Shown here one piece after another: positions 12,861 to 12,943 of a stretch of DNA of 12,943 nucleotides (positions are counted from its first letter, which is position 1; each line of letters begins with the position of its first letter). Source of the stretch: JBBSGA01 sp038254585 (GTDB lineage Bacteria > Chloroflexota > Chloroflexia > Chloroflexales > Kallotenuaceae); contig JBBSGA010000166.1 of the NCBI GenBank assembly GCA_038254585.1, forward strand, positions 1 through 12,943. The letters are read 5' to 3'. The translations under genes and the position numbers were made by a program. The notes under the pieces are model-generated. The model worked only from the letters and a program-made list of their open reading frames with translations. It made no database searches and was not told where the DNA came from.

Positions 12861-12943
12861 CTCCCAGCGATCTCTTCCAGCTCCCTGAGATCTGGCACAC
12901 GGACGCCGTGAAGATAGCGCGTCGGAGCGGCGTTGTCGACAAC

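Noticed and set aside
12716..12942. Minus-strand frames entering from the right edge, e.g. one reading PDLRELEEIAGS
   Set aside because: They run into the antisense of the PhyH gene, show no domain, and too little sequence is available to call the end of a convergent gene.
1..12943. General recoding of TAG as a sense codon
   Set aside because: argS, the DUF4058 gene and the repeat-protein gene all end in TAG at family-typical or sensible positions, so TAG works as a stop here.
1..12943. CRISPR arrays, tRNA or rRNA genes
   Set aside because: I saw no regularly spaced repeats of CRISPR length and no cloverleaf or rRNA signature on either strand. The only regular repeats are the 11-bp regulatory units and the operator-like motifs.

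Overview
The window is GC-rich and looks like a chromosomal segment of a Chloroflexota bacterium, probably Thermomicrobia-like. This is inferred from gene content, not from a database search. The signs are a T-box upstream of alaS, a DUF4058 protein, secreted proteins with long Ala/Pro/Thr linkers, a VYLPIVR motif right after a signal peptide, and SpoIID/PASTA and LysM/YkuD wall proteins with no sign of outer-membrane genes.

Left part (1-3650) mixes live and dead genes. It opens with the C-terminus of arginyl-tRNA synthetase, whose frame is broken by an in-frame TAG. A small unknown gene follows on the minus strand, then the decayed end of an AI-2E-family transporter, also with in-frame TAGs. 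Two intact genes sit next: a VIT1/CCC1-type Fe/Mn transporter and, 48 nt downstream, a DUF4058 protein. Behind them is a graveyard: a PIN/VapC-like remnant (minus), a GrpB-family remnant with its middle deleted (plus), and a 123-bp element bounded by perfect 16-bp inverted repeats.

Middle part (3650-7092) starts with a promoter and a complete T-box leader: specifier GCC, T-box sequence TGGTACCGCGG and an intrinsic terminator. It controls a 592-residue alanyl-tRNA synthetase that has the catalytic and editing domains but not the C-terminal C-Ala region. A promoter then drives a secreted two-LysM L,D-transpeptidase.

Right part (7093-12943) is mostly exported proteins. A minus-strand SpoIID-like protein with a long Pro/Thr linker and a C-terminal PASTA domain converges on the L,D-transpeptidase, so two peptidoglycan-active genes face each other. 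Divergent from it is a secreted 588-residue protein with a ZU5-like domain. Next comes a small secreted protein with two DGKLTQQQAD repeats, preceded by three or four 11-bp-spaced direct repeats like an OmpR/PhoB-family box, and followed by a strong hairpin. The last gene is a phytanoyl-CoA dioxygenase-like Fe(II)/2-oxoglutarate enzyme whose promoter carries three copies of a TTTTGTGCAAT-like motif. The final 83 nt hold nothing I can support.

I see no CRISPR array, tRNA, rRNA or intact transposase. The most promising leads are the two regulatory arrays, the T-box-controlled short AlaRS, the SpoIID-PASTA architecture and the inverted-repeat element.
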